Shown here: positions 1 to 12,166 of the stretch, piece after piece
Layout: the number at the start of each line of letters is the position of its first letter
Position numbering within the stretch: the stretch's first letter is position 1
Source of the DNA: Eunapius fragilis
Taxonomy: Eukaryota; Porifera; Demospongiae; Spongillida; Spongillidae
Length of the DNA: 64,000 nucleotides
Assembly (NCBI GenBank): GCA_963681505.1
Contig: OY811989.1
Location: 204,501-268,500 of the forward strand
Direction: 5' to 3'
The notes under the pieces: generated by a model
The model's database searches: none
Told to the model about the DNA's origin: nothing
The model's input: only the letters and a program-made list of their open reading frames with translations
Translations under genes and position numbers: made by a program

Positions 1-191
1 CCATCACACATGTCTCTCCCCCATCCCCTCTAGATGCACCCATCACACATGTCTCTCTCCCTATCCCCTCTAGATGCACCCATCACACATGTCTCTCCCC
101 CATCCCCTCTAGATGCACCCATCACACATGTCTCTCCCCCATCCCCTCTAGATGCACCCATCACACATGTCTCTCTCTCCATCCCCTCTAG
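1..191. repeat. Minisatellite overlapping the 3' splice site of the first visible septin exon
   Basis: About five tandem copies of a unit of roughly 40 nt contain CCCATCCCCTCTAG followed by ATGCACCCATCAC. The final copy supplies the polypyrimidine tract and AG acceptor at 190-191 plus the first bases of exon 192-245. Each upstream copy therefore repeats an acceptor-like site. Confidence 0.85.
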
Positions 192-2124
192 ATGCACCCA
201 TCACTCACAAACTTACTCAAGTTGCACTGAACTCACGCACTTTTGGTAAGTTGACAGGTTTTCTGCTGGTGATTGTATTGTCAATATGGTATGCATGTGT
301 TGTTAGGTGGGATAGAATGGAGACCTGGATGTGAGGTGTGGTGTAAGGTGGTATTGGTGTGATGTGGTGTGGATGTGAGGTAGTGTTGGTGTGAGGTGAT
401 GTTGGTGTGAGGTGGTGTTGGTGTGATGTGGTGTTGCATAAGGTTGCATATCTGTATTTAGAACTTCAAGAAAGCAATGTACGGCTTCGACTTACTGTGA
501 TCAGCAGTGCTGGTTTTGGTGATCAAATCAACAAGCAAAACAGGTTAGCCCACTATAGCTAAACTGGTTAGCGCAGTATAGCTAAACAGGTTAAACCATT
601 GTAGCTAAAACTAAAAACCTAATATACCTAGTAAGACATCTGTGTGAGAGCCATTTGGTCACTTGTGAAATTTATTTTTTCTTTCATTGTTATTGCATGT
701 TATCATTCGTTGTAAGGTAGGAGTATGGGCTGTAAGGTAGGAGTATGGGCTGTAAGGTAGGAGTATGGGCTGTAAGGTAGGAGTATGGGCTGTAAGGTAG
801 GAGTATGGGCTGTAAGGTAGGAGTATGGGCTGTAAGGTAGGAGTATGGGCTGTAAGGTAGGAGTATGGGCTGTAAGGTAGGAGTATGGGCTGTAAGGTAG
901 GAGTATGGGCTGTAAGGTAGGAGTATGGGCTGTAAGGTAGGAGTATGGGCTGTAAGGTAGGAGTATGGGCTGTAAGGTAGGAGTATGGGCTGTAAGGTAG
1001 GAGTATGGGCTGTAAGGTAAGAGTATGGGCTGTAAGGTAGGAGTATGGGCTGTAAGGTAGGAGTATGGGCTGTAAGGTAGGAGTATGGGCTGTAAGGTAG
1101 GAGTATGGGCTGTAAGGTAGGAGTATGGGCTGTAAGGTAGGAGTATGGGCTGTAAGGTAGGAGTATGGGCTGTAAGGTAGGAGTATGGGCTGTAAGGTAG
1201 GAGTATGGGCTGTAAGGTAGGAGTATGGGCTGTAAGGTAGGAGTATGGGCTGTAGGGTAGGAGTAATGACATAATGACACATGGGTGTGGTTCCCTAGAG
1301 CTTTCTATTGTCTCCATGATGACAAACAAGTGTGATGTTTGAACAACTGATTGCAATCTTTGAATCTTATGTTTGCAAATAAAGGCTTTGATGTAAGGAG
1401 CTTCAGTATGGATTATCAGCCTATGAAGTATAGTCCCGAATCCTAACATCTTAGTTGTAAAGGGTTTGGTATGTTACGGAGACCTGCTATTATTATTTGA
1501 AGTTATGGAATACTTGGTATCTGTTAAATTCCCCAAGACTGAATTTGAAGAGAATTTGGTTTATTGACCACTCATGGTTTGGTTTGGTGTGTTCAGTTTT
1601 GTCTCCTCTATGTAAGCTGTAGTATTGCTGTGTGTGCAAGAGGCTGCACATGCGCCATCAAGTGCATGTCAAGTGCCATCATGTGCATGTCACATGCCAT
1701 CATGTACATGTCACATGCCATCATGTACATGTCACGTGCCATCATGTGCATGTCACATGCCATCATGTGCATGTCACATGCCATCATGTGCATGTCATGT
1801 GCCATCATGTGCATGTCATGTACCATCATGTGCATGTCACATGCCATCATGTACATGTCACGTGCCATCATGTGCATGTCATGTGCCATCATGTGCATGT
1901 CATGTGCCATCATGTGCATGTCATGTGTCATCATGTACATGTCACATGCCATCATGTACATGTCATGTGCCTCTTTCATAGCTGTGCACCAATTGTGGAG
2001 TACATTGACAAAGGATTTGAAAGTTATCTCCAGGAAGAGTTGAAAATCAAGAGAGACCTAGTGAACTTCCATGACACTCGTGTTCATGTTTGTCTATACT
2101 TCCTTTGTCCAACAGGCCACTCGT

Positions 2125-2214
<90 letters not shown>

Positions 2215-5200
2215 AATATTACTTTGTATACTACTGGTTCTGTCGTCAAATCTGTATGGCATTCTTGTTTAGGATCAAGTCTCTGGACCTTGTGTGTATG
2301 AAAGAGCTAGATAAGAAGGTGAGATAACAGTGGAGGTGGTAGGTCTGGGTGTGTAGGGAGGTGGTAGGTCTGGGGTGCGTAGGGAGGTGGTAGGTCTGGG
2401 GTGTGTAGGGAGGTGGTAGGTCTGGGTGTGTAGGGAGGTGGTAGGTCTGGGTGTGTAGGGAGGTGGTAGGTCTGGGTGTGTAGGGAGGTGGTAGGTCTGG
2501 GGGTGCGTAGGGAGGTGGTAGGTCTGGGTGTGTAGGGAGGTGGTAGGTCTGGGGTGCGTAGGGAGGTGGTAGGTCTGGGTGTGTAGGGAGGTGGTAGGTC
2601 TGGGGGTGCGTAGGGAGGTGGTAGGTCTGGGTGTGTAGGGAGGTGGTAGGTCTGGGGTGCGTAGGGAGGTGGTAGGTCTGGGTGTGTAGGGAGGTGGTAG
2701 GTCTGGGGGTGCGTAGGGAGGTGGTAGGTCTGGGTGTGTAGGGAGGTGGTAGGTCTGGGTGTGTAGGGAGGTGGTAGGTCTGGGTGTGTAGGGAGGTGGT
2801 AGGTCTGGGTGTGTAGGGAGGTGGTAGGTCTGGGTGTGTAGGGAGGTGGTAGGTCTGGGTGTGTAGGGAGGTAGCCTAGGTCTGGGTGTGTAGGCAGGTG
2901 GTAGGTCTGGGTGTGTAGGGAGGTGGTAGGTCTGGGTGTGTAGGGAGGTGGTAGGTCTGGGTGTGTAGGGAGGTGGTAGGTCTGGGTGTGTAGGGAGGTG
3001 GTAGCTCTGAGCCCACGTGTGCATAAGATTTTGTTAGCTCCTTATGTAGTAATGGTTAGTAGTAATGGTCAGGTCTTCATGTAGTAATGGTTTGGTCAGA
3101 TTCTGTTACCATCTGATCACCTGCTTGAGAATGTTGCCTCATCTTATGGAAGGCTTCATTAAGACAGTTAATAGATGCTGATAGTTAATGGCTATTGTGC
3201 AGTGGTCTGTACCACCAGTGGGTGTGGCCTGTACCGCTGGTTGGTGTTACTTGTACCACTGGTGGGTGTGGCTTGTACCATGCAGGAGTGCATTATTAGG
3301 GGTAAAACAAATGGCTTACCACTCTAGACTACAGTGTACTCAGTTTCTGTTTCATATTTACATGTATTATCTTCTGTATTGTATTACTCAGCATAAAGGT
3401 TGTTATCTGACATTAACAAGATAAGAATAGGTTGTGATTAATGCCAGCTTGGTGAGGCATATTATGTGATGGCACCAGTGATATGGTGATGTTTGTATTT
3501 GTTCATTCTGTGTGTGTGAAGGTCAATGTTACTCTGCCTTGTATATAGGTCAACGTTATTCCGATTATTGCCAAGGCTGACACTGTTTCACGTTCAGAGC
3601 TAGTACCATTCAAAACAAGAGTATGTTGTGTGTGCAAGTGTGTGTGGTGTGTGCATGTGTGTGGTGTGTGGTGTGTGCATGTGTATGGTGTGTATGCATA
3701 AAGTTTCCTTTCTGCAGATTGTTGAAGAGTTGCGAGCAAATGGTGTGGACATTTACAAATTTCCCACCGATGATGAGACAGTAGCAGAAACTAATGTGAA
3801 AATGAATGTGAGTAACAAGTTATGGAAGGGAGGAGCCAGTTGTAATGGGGAGACGTTGGTCACTATGATAGAATATGGGACAGTGTCCACCAAAATCACC
3901 CCTCTGGGTAGTTTTCAAGTTTAAATAAATAAATAAAGTTTCAGTGCACTGCAAAAAGCCACAATCTAATGTCATTATGCATCCAAAATTAGACTATGCA
4001 TGTAAAGTTCTGAATTTATATTTAGCCATACATTTCAGCATGAGTGCTACTTTTCTTTTGCTTACTGGAAAGTATCACATGGTTGATTATGGTGGACACT
4101 GTCATATACCTTTGCAGGACAGATATATGCTCCCACCCTGCCACCCTGTCATATACCTTTGCAGGACAGATATATGCTCCCACCCTGCCACCCTGTCATA
4201 TACCTTTGCAGGACAGAGATATGCCCCCACCCTGCCACCCTGTCATATGCCTTTGCAGGACAGAGATATGCCCCCACCCTGCCACCCTGTCATATGCCTT
4301 TGCAGGACAGAGATATGCCCCCACCCTGCCACCCTGTCATATACCTTTGCAGGACAGAGATATGCCCCCACCCTGCCACCCTGTCATATGCCTTTGCAGG
4401 ACAGATATATGCTCCCACCCTGCCACCCTGTCATATGCCTTTGCAGGACAGAGATATGCCCCCACCCTGCCACCCTGTTTGGTCACTCTCCACATGCCTA
4501 GTAAAATCAAATGTTAACTAGCTGATTATAGTTATTAATAATTAATGATGTAGCTTCATGAGAAGAGAACATTTTTAAAAGGATTTTGTTGAACACAGTT
4601 TATAGTCAACAGGATAACCATATTTTTTATTTCTGGAGCATTTTTCGCATCCACAAATATATCAGATTTCTTGGACCAGATAAACATGGGTTGTATTTTT
4701 TTTTTGCCAAACTGTCTATAGCCTGTACTCTAGGCCAATGTAAGGTCTGGGGCCAAGCCTCAAGGGACCTATGGGTTCATTGATCTTAGGTTTGACGCCT
4801 TTCTTAGCTCAGCAAAAGACTTGGCACGAACAATACAGTGAGAGCACCCAAATCTATTGCACATTGGCCTCTAAACAGTCAAGACAGCTCATTGGATTCT
4901 GTTGGGACGACAACAGGTCTTGGTCTGGAGACCACTCAACAAAGCTGTGTATTTATGAGGCAATACTTCTGGTAGTTTCTATTGGGGACTAACTTAGATC
5001 CTGTTAAGAAAAAAAGCATGCTTGGCTACTCACATTGAATTGCAAATGGTGCCACCTTAAACAAATGCAGGCCAGCCAAGGATTCAGCTATAATAATAAT
5101 AATTACACCAATTGTCATGGCAAGAGTTAGGCTGTCTGAAAACCTCAAAAAAAGTGTTCGTTTAATTTTTCCTGTAATGACACAGACCTTGGCTTGCATG

Positions 5201-7516
5201 TAGCGTCTGGTGTTGTGCATGTTTGGATTGGCAATCAATGTCACATACATATATGGTAAATGAGCTGCCCCCACATATGGTATTACCTAATAAGCTGCCC
5301 ATATATGGTATTACCTATTGAGCTGCCTCATATATGGTATGAGCTATGACCTAATGAGGTACCCCCATATGTCGTACAAACCAGGTTCATTCTATTCTGA
5401 ATGTGGTTTTAAAATGACATGCTCACTGGGGGGTACCACTGCTCACTGGGGCGGTACCACTGCTCACTGGGGGGGTACCATTGCTCACTGGGGTGTACCA
5501 CTGCTCACTGGGGGGTACCACTGCTCACTGGGGGGTACCACTGCTCACTGGGGGGTACCACTGCTCACTGGGGGGTACCACTGCTCACTGGGGGGGTACC
5601 ACTGCTCACTGGGGAGTACCACTGCTCACTGGGGGGTACCACTTCTCACTGGGGGGTACCACTGCTCACTGGGGGGTACCACTGCTCACTGGGGGGTACC
5701 ACTGCTCACTGGGGGGGTACCACTGCTCACTGGGGGGGTACCATTGCTCACTGGGGGTCCATAAAGTAGATTATCATTTAAATGGTTTTATGTACCAGGA
5801 ACAAGTACCATTTGCAGTGGTTGGTAGCCGAGAGGAAACGGTGATGGGCGGAAACAAAGTACGAGTCAGACAGTATCCTTGGGGCACAGTTGAAAGTGAG
5901 TTAGTATATTTGTTGATGAGATGGTTGTTAGAAGTGATTATGTGTCATGATTTGGGGGACATGTGTGTCATGAGGGTCAGGTGTGTCATGATTTGGGGGA
6001 CATGTATGTCATGAGGGTCAGGTGTGTCATGATTTGGGGGACATGTGTGCCATGATTTGGGGGACATGTGTGTCATGAGGGTCAGGTGTGTCATGATTTT
6101 GGGGACACCTGTTACTCATGTGTGGTTCGCCAAAATATTATTGTACGACTCCTTTCAGTTGAAAATGAAGCACATTGTGACTTCGTGAAGTTAAGAGAAA
6201 TGATGATTCGGTGAGCATTTGTGGGCGTGTACCATGAGGTGGGACTGGGGAAGAGTGATCTGCAATGCTTTGAGTGAGCCCTTCTTACTTATTCTAGCAC
6301 CAATATGGAGGACCTTAGGGAGAAGACACACACCATACATTATGAGAGGTACCGTCAGAAAAGATTGGTGGAAATGGGACTGTCTGATGTTACAGCTGAC
6401 AACAAGCCTGTCAGGTAGGCAACTGGGTAGGTGTGGTTTACAGGATATAATTTGGGGGGGGGGCATGTACCTAGCGGGGTTCATCTTCTGTTGTTTCCTT
6501 GTCCATTCAAATAATGTGATGGGGATAGGTGTACCAGGTGGGTACCACATGGGTACCACATTGATGGGATGGGTGTACCAAGTGGGTACCACATTGATGG
6601 GATGGGTGTACCAAGTGGGTACCACATTGATGGGATGGGTGTACCAGGCGGGTACCACATTGATGGGATGGGTGTACCAGGCGGGTACCACATTGATGGG
6701 ATGGGTGTACCAGGCAGGTACCACATTGATGGGATGGGTGTACCAGGCGGGTACCACATTGATGGGATGTGGGTACCACATTACCCCTCTTTCCTACAGC
6801 CTTCAGGAAACTTACGAACAGAAACGTCTGGAGCATGTGCGAGAGATGCAGGCTAAGGAGGAGAGGATGAGGCAGATGTTTGTACAGAAGGTGAGAGGAG
6901 GGTCTGCTGCATGAGCTATGGCTGTTATGATAGGGGTGGGGCCTGTTCTCATTGTGATGGAGCTGTCTTATGGGGGTGTGGCCTGTGATGGAGCTGTCTT
7001 ATGGGGGTGTGGCCTATGATGGAGCTGTCTTATGGGGGTGTGGCCTTGATGGAGCTGTCTTATGGGCGTGTGGCCTGTGATGGAGCTGTCTTATGGGGGT
7101 GTGGCCTGTGATGGAGCTGTCTTATGGGGGTGTGGCCTTGATGGAGCTGTCTTATGGGGGTGTGGCCTGTGATGGAGCTGTCGTATGGCAGGTCAAGGAC
7201 AAAGAAGGAGAACTCAAGTCTGCTGAGCAAAAGTTGCATGATGAATTTGAGAGACTGCGTCGCCAGAATTCTGAAGAGAAGCGTCTACTTGATGACAAAA
7301 AACGACAATTGGTGAGCTCCTTTGACCACTTTAACCTTGTATTGTGTGTGGTCACATGACTCTTGCACCTGGTCACATGACCCATGCATTTCTGTTGACC
7401 CACAGGATGAAGAGATCAATCTGTTCACCAAGAAGAAGGCAGCAGTCCAGGCTCAGAGGGCTCAAAATGAACGGGATCAGTTAGCGAAAAAAATGCCACC
7501 CCCTAAGAAGCCATGA
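192..7516 (+). CDS. Septin of the SEPT6/8/11 group (5' end lies before the window)
   Basis: Septins are GTP-binding proteins that polymerise into filaments at the cell cortex and division site. I assemble twelve exons: 192-245, 462-543, 1982-2122, 2273-2318, 3549-3620, 3718-3807, 5799-5895, 6159-6210, 6298-6414, 6800-6890, 7192-7311 and 7406-7516 (stop TGA). All phases agree and give about 356 residues. Visible family motifs are GFGDQIN (G3 region), [35 protein letters not shown] (G4), [22 protein letters not shown] and [13 protein letters not shown]. The last three exons are charged and heptad-like ([26 protein letters not shown]), the C-terminal coiled coil typical of the SEPT6 group. The start codon and P-loop exons are upstream. 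No frameshifts were seen, so the gene looks functional. Confidence 0.93.
710..1265. repeat. 20-bp minisatellite, about 28 copies, in a septin intron
   Basis: Near-perfect copies of GTAAGGTAGGAGTATGGGCT fill much of the intron between exons 462-543 and 1982-2122. All three minus-strand frames stay open across it; these are repeat artefacts, not genes. Confidence 0.97.
1640..1970. repeat. 21-bp minisatellite before the septin exon at 1982
   Basis: About 15 imperfect copies of a 21-nt unit built on CATCATGTGCATGTCACATG end about 12 bp before the exon. The unit is itself partly palindromic (CATG/ACATGT). Confidence 0.93.
2127..2213. repeat. (GT)n microsatellite starting at a septin 5' splice site
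   Basis: The donor GTAAGT at 2123 runs directly into about 43 GT units that occupy most of a 150-nt intron. Confidence 0.97.
2329..3006. repeat. 25-bp minisatellite in a septin intron
   Basis: About 27 copies of a G-rich 25-27-nt unit (core AGGGAGGTGGTAGGTCTGGG) begin about 10 nt after the donor at 2319. Confidence 0.95.
4096..4482. repeat. 47-bp minisatellite containing acceptor-like CTTTGCAG
   Basis: About eight copies of a 47-nt unit each include ACCTTTGCAGGACAG, a good-looking 3' splice site, inside the long intron 3808-5798. Since the unit is not a multiple of three, all plus frames give rotating repeat peptides. Confidence 0.92.
5419..5757. repeat. 19-20-bp minisatellite in the same septin intron
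   Basis: About 17 copies of GGGGGGTACCACTGCTCACT, differing mainly in the length of the G run, end about 40 bp before exon 5799. Confidence 0.95.
5940..6112. repeat. Imperfect repeat of GTGTCATGATTTGGGGGACA in a short septin intron
   Basis: Four or five decayed copies alternate with CATGAGGGTCAGGT units and fill the intron between exons 5799-5895 and 6159-6210. Confidence 0.8.
6517..6782. repeat. 33-bp minisatellite in a septin intron
   Basis: About eight copies of a 33-nt unit (core GTACCACATTGATGGGATGG) sit just before exon 6800. Being a multiple of three, it stays open in five frames. Confidence 0.93.
6945..7190. repeat. 31-bp minisatellite in a septin intron
   Basis: About eight copies of a 31-nt unit (core GGAGCTGTCTTATGGGGGTG) run up to the acceptor at 7190-7191. 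Confidence 0.93.
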
Positions 7517-8623
7517 TATTTCATTAACAGGCGTACACATTAGAACATTTTATAGCGAGCGCTACTATTGCTTCCCTGCAGCTGTGTGTTTCAATTGGTA
7601 CCAAGAGTGTATTAGAGTTTGATTCATTTCTGTATGGACATTCATACATGTATTCTTTACAAACTGTTACATTAATGTTTCTATATTGGATAAAAAGTGT
7701 ATCAGCAGTTTCAAGAGCAAGACCCCGCCCCCTTATTATCAATGTTTATAATTATGTTCCTGATAACTCTAGGCCTATGTATTGTGCACTTGAAGTTGAA
7801 TCAGAATATTGTTATGCCAAAATTAGAGTGCCCCTCTCTCCCCTCTAACACCTATAAAGATTTTATTTATGTTAATATAGCAAGTACCCTATTTCTAGCA
7901 TAAGGCATGTGTTAAACACGAATGATTCCATCTGTATGGACTTCAGCCAGCATGGTGGTAGTCCCCTCTCTGGTCCCCCATCATACCTGGTACAGCCAGC
8001 ATGGTGGTAGCCCCCCCTCTCTGGTCCCCCATCATACCTGGTATAGCCAGCATGGTGGTAGCCGCTCCCCTCCCTGGTCCCCATCGATTGATGGTTGTAT
8101 CAGGTCCCCAGACTACTAGTATAACAATCTATAAGTAATGACATAGTACGCGGGGCGGTGGATATCACTTTGAACGGCATACACGTGAGCCATCTGGGCA
8201 GACGCGGCACACACGTGAGCCATCTGAGCAGGCACGGCACACACGCTGTGCTCTAGTTTTGGTCGATAGCTCATGTCACGTCAATCATGGGAAAGCTAAC
8301 TTAACTCGTGCCCGGCTCGTTAATAAGGTAGCACATCGATCGGTTTTTCAGGAAAAATGACTTCATTTTTCTGGAACTGTACGTAGAAACTCCATCTGTG
8401 TGATGAAATTCACAGTTTACAGGTACAGTTCCATACATGTGGGGATTTTTCCTGAAAGCGGCGCGCGGATATGTTAATCACCTTTGTATACCCATTACAT
8501 GCAGTTTGCTATTGGAGTCTTATAATGCAGAAGCACCAAAGTTGCAGAGCTTCCAGACCCCGATGGAGGAGCTAACAGTGCTCCCCCATACCCCCTGGGC
8601 GGGGACCCAACCCTCCTACACCT

Positions 8624-8660
<37 letters not shown>

Positions 8661-8969
8661 CCCCTTCCCAAATCTTGGATCCGCCACTGTATTTTTCATC
8701 GCTTTTTGCTGCCGGCCTGCACAAGTGAGTCGTTATACGTATACCTTGACCACAGATATTATAGTACTATTATCTATGCCTTGACCACCTGCTTTTGTAA
8801 ACACTGCACAAGGAATAGTTGTACGTGGTTATTTAGTTCGTACAACCATGCGCATGCGTGATAAGGGCAGAATGAAATCGGTATAGACGTTATTCCTGGA
8901 ATAGAGTAGCCGTTGATGGACCGCAGATGCGCAACTCGTGGGAAAACGTTCTGCACTAGGAAGAGCACG
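7517..8969. other. Intergenic: septin 3' region, short repeats and a MITE end
   Basis: No gene is supported. The segment holds the septin 3' UTR, three copies of a roughly 49-bp repeat at 7948-8075 (core CAGCATGGTGGTAG), and a short direct repeat of CACACGTGAGCCATCTG at 8181-8225. At 8590-8690 a C-run is followed by TTGGATCCGCCACTG, the end sequence of a dispersed element seen again at 54203-54384. Confidence 0.6.
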
Positions 8970-10000
8970 ATGTACTGGGAAAAAGTCAGTTTATTGGATT
9001 ACGTAGTAAGCCAGGTTAATTATATATTTAAGACACAGACGTTATAGGTCAGCTGTGAGTTTGGCTTGCTGGAGTGGGAGGGGCCTGCTGGAGTGCGAGG
9101 GGCCTGCTGGAGTGGGAGGGGTGCTGGAGTGGGTTACAGACGGATGTGGGAGGGGCAGAGGTAGAGAAAGAGAAGAGGTTCCATGTTATACAAGTAGGGT
9201 GGGTGTGCTTAGGGAAGTGTGCTTAGGGAGGGTGTGCTTAGGGGTGTGCTTAGGGCAGGTGTGCTTAGGGAAGTGTTTAGGGAGGGTGTGCTTAGGGAGG
9301 GTGTGCTTAGGGAAGGTATGAGGGAGGATGTGCTTAGGGAAGTGTTTAGGGAGGGTGTGCTTAGGGAGGTGTGCTTAGGGAGGTGTGCTTAGGGAGGGTG
9401 TGATTGGGGAAGTGTGCTTAGGGAGGGTGTGCTTAGGGAAGGTATGAGGGAGGGTGTGCTTAGGGAAGGTATGAGGGAGGGTGTGCTTAGGGAGGGTGTG
9501 CTTAGGGAGGGTGTGTAGGGAAGGCATGTTTAGGGAGGGTGTGCACTGAGAAGAGGGAGGGAGTGTTTTTTATTCTGATAATATTTTTTATTCCAAGTAA
9601 CCTCAATTTAAGGTTTCAACTTAGTGGAAATTGTTATGGGTCATAATTACAGGAAATATATCGTTGAAATACATATGGGCTGTGGTATACTACAGAAGGG
9701 ATGGAATGTGTGTGAAGTTGTAACAATAATGGAGGAGTGGACTCAGAAATGTGTGGCATTGCTCAGGTGGACTAATTAAGTATGCCCCTACTGTATTGTT
9801 AGGGGGATGAGCTACATGTAATGCAATTCATGCTGAATGTTATGTCCTAATATGGTATGTTCTACCCAATGGGTGTGTGCAGGTATATCAGTGGTGCAGT
9901 AACTGTACTACACAGTGCAACAGTTAATGATTTTTGGTGCACTCATATTAGTCAAATGATAAAAGTGGACAGCCAAAGATCACGCAATCAAGAAAACTAA
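8970..10000 (+). CDS. Possible small unrecognised gene, three exons, 74 residues
   Basis: I do not recognise this protein. The model joins 8970-9005 (begins MYWEKVSLLDYV), 9696-9766 (KGWNVCEVVTIMEEWTQ...) and 9883-10000 (YISGAVTVLHSATV..., stop TAA). Phases match at both junctions. The first donor is GTAAGC and the acceptors are CTACAG and GTGCAG; the second donor, GTGGAC, is weak. Composition looks protein-like rather than random, with no tandem repeats. The first intron contains the minisatellite at 9185-9545. An alternative acceptor at 9651-9652 would extend the middle exon but then does not join the first exon in frame. It could be chance open reading, so confidence is low. Confidence 0.25.
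9185..9545. repeat. Degenerate minisatellite of GTGTGCTTAGGGAGG
   Basis: About 22 imperfect copies vary from 11 to 17 nt. A related run of GGAGTGGGAGGGGCCTGCT lies just upstream (9069-9135). Confidence 0.92.
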
Positions 10001-10242
10001 CAATATTAATTAATAGACAGCAAACACAGAAGGAGTACGTGATGGTACCAATATATGAAGCACATCATATTGCTGATGACTTCTCCTTTGTCTAGTCTGT
10101 TGTGTAACGTGACAAAGTTCGGTGTGTTGTCTGTGTCTTCACTGCAGTGGCTTTTGTTGTTCCATCTCCTGAGGCTCAGTTTCCATCTTGAACCAGCTCA
10201 ATTCCAGGTTTTTGTAAAGTGGTGGCTGGGCTGGATGGCCTG

Positions 10243-10352
10243 ACCATTCCTCGTGTCCCTACTCCATTAGGATGGCCTGACCATTCCCTGTGTCCCTACT
10301 CCATTAGGATGGCCTGACCATTCCCTGTGTCCCTACTCCATTAGGATGGCCT
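10243..10352. repeat. 37-bp tandem repeat, three copies
   Basis: Three near-identical copies each contain AGGATGGCCTGACCATTCC followed by CTACTCCATT. Confidence 0.9.
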
Positions 10353-10734
10353 GACCATCACATCTATGCTACATTCAAGTAGCTTAGTGGAAGTGAGTGT
10401 GGTGGTTAGACCTGCTGGCGTGCAAGTTCTGATGATACCAAATGCTTGGAGCTTGGCTGGTCTGCACCCATAGTAACTGAGATTTATGGAGTGCAGAAGC
10501 CTTTCACGCCTTGCCTCTCGCCTAGCAACCAATGGGAATTGCCGTCACACATCACAGTATCTTGCCACCCTAAAAGGCAGGATACCTTCCCTGAAAGTAT
10601 AAACTTACAACTCTTTGTTCTTACTATGTTTATGTATGTTTGTTATGTTCAATGGTTATGCATGTAATAATGTGTCATTATGTTGTACTTAATGATAATG
10701 CCTTGTTCTAACAATGGGGGAGCCTTAAATAAAT

Positions 10735-11829
10735 ACTTGGTACTACTGAGATCCGAGGCAGATGCCATTCTCGCAAGCTGCTTGCAACCTGACATTGTTC
10801 AGGTACGACACTGTTTGAATGTGCATGTATTTATTCAGTTGAGTGTAGTAACATACATATGTGAGCTCCTGTAACTTGTATTTATATGAATAATGTCTAA
10901 TATCACCAAGCGATGATAAATATTTATAAGCAAAATCAATGTTATATAAAACCCTGTGTAAACACACATCATACACATATATGCTTCATACATAATTATT
11001 ACGTCAGAAAATTTTAACCCTCACAAAAGGGTAAACCAGCACCATCAACCATACCAGCCCCAGACTCCATTTATTTATTTATTTGTATAGTTTTTTATTG
11101 CAAGTCCAAGGCTCATGAAGGAAGGATTAGTCTGGCCTTTGCCAGACCCAGTTGTAGCCAAAGAGCTCTGTTGTCAAGGTACCCATGTGTTTACACATAG
11201 GTTTAATGTAAGTAGGTTTCCGTATGTTATATTTACTATTTCACAATACTGTATTTAAATTACATAAAACTCTACCCATTATTACATGATACAACTGCAA
11301 TACCTAATAATACGTGTATTACTTACTAAACCTACTTATAACACAACTATAAAACATTGTCTGGGAGGCTTAGGTTGGATGAGCAGTAGGACCTGTTGAG
11401 AATGGCTCTGGTGTTGGCCCTAACCAAAGTCAGACTTAGACGGCCATATAGGCTGCTCAACATACAGGATAAATATATGACTATGCAAATGAAACAAGCT
11501 ATACATAATGTAACACAAAAGATTACAAGAGGTATGAAAACAGTTGTTGTGGACCTTTGCCTCTGCACAGGCCAATGGTATAGATTGGTATTCTGAGTGG
11601 GAATGAAAAGACCTGGTCCCTCAAAGGCACATGATCACTGAGCGGAGTAAAGAAAAACTCAGTTTGCATCACAACCAAAAAGTGTGGAAGAATAGGGTTC
11701 TTGTCTCTTGTCTGCAATTAATGATGCTTTTCTCTTATAGAAGGTGTGGTTGCTATTGGACCCATACCCCCAGCTGTAGAAAATACCAAAGGTGCAAACG
11801 ATCCTATACGATTTTATTATACATGAATA
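10735..11829 (+). other. Isolated exon-like segments, unassigned
   Basis: Two short stretches read like coding sequence next to splice signals. At about 10735-10800 an open run ends LASCLQPDIVQ before the donor GTACGA. At 11741-11826, after the acceptor CTTATAG, an open run contains EGVVAIGPIPPAVENTKG and stops at TGA. Their phases do not match each other, and a LINE fragment lies between them. I cannot assign them to a gene. Confidence 0.12.
11066..11568 (-). mobile_element. 5'-truncated LINE fragment with an (AAAT)n tail
   Basis: On the minus strand 11568-11347 encodes RLSLTLVRANTRAILNRS, matching the C-terminal end of the reverse-transcriptase ORF at 28380-28440 ([18 protein letters not shown]). 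Downstream on the same strand is a non-coding 3' region with AATAAA and then a tail of four AAAT units at 11069-11085. A C-terminal stub plus 3' UTR plus simple tail is the usual form of a 5'-truncated target-primed LINE insertion. Confidence 0.75.
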
Positions 11830-12166
11830 GTTATTAGAGTGTAACAGAGTTAAGAGTCTTTTGTTCTATTCAATTGGTGCAGAATACAAATTAATTAATC
11901 ATTCTGAATGCTTGGTAACAATTTCTGATGTGATTACTGAATTATTTTATTGCATTCTAAATTTCGCAAATATTTGAGTTAATAATTTATAAGGTACTTT
12001 GCCCTCAGTTAAATACTTGTACTGGTAGTGTGGTCAGCCAAACCACACTGTCGTAAACATGTTGCACAAAAAAATAAATAAAAAATAAGCAGAACAAGGA
12101 AACACTAAACAGAAGCCATAACAGTAAAAGAGGGAAAGAACATACACAGTGAGGGGGCGGGGTCAG

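Noticed and set aside
4586..4992. Possible coding sequence in a septin intron
   Set aside because: Two unrelated short frames only, with no recognisable domain. It may be an old mobile fragment, but nothing supports a gene.
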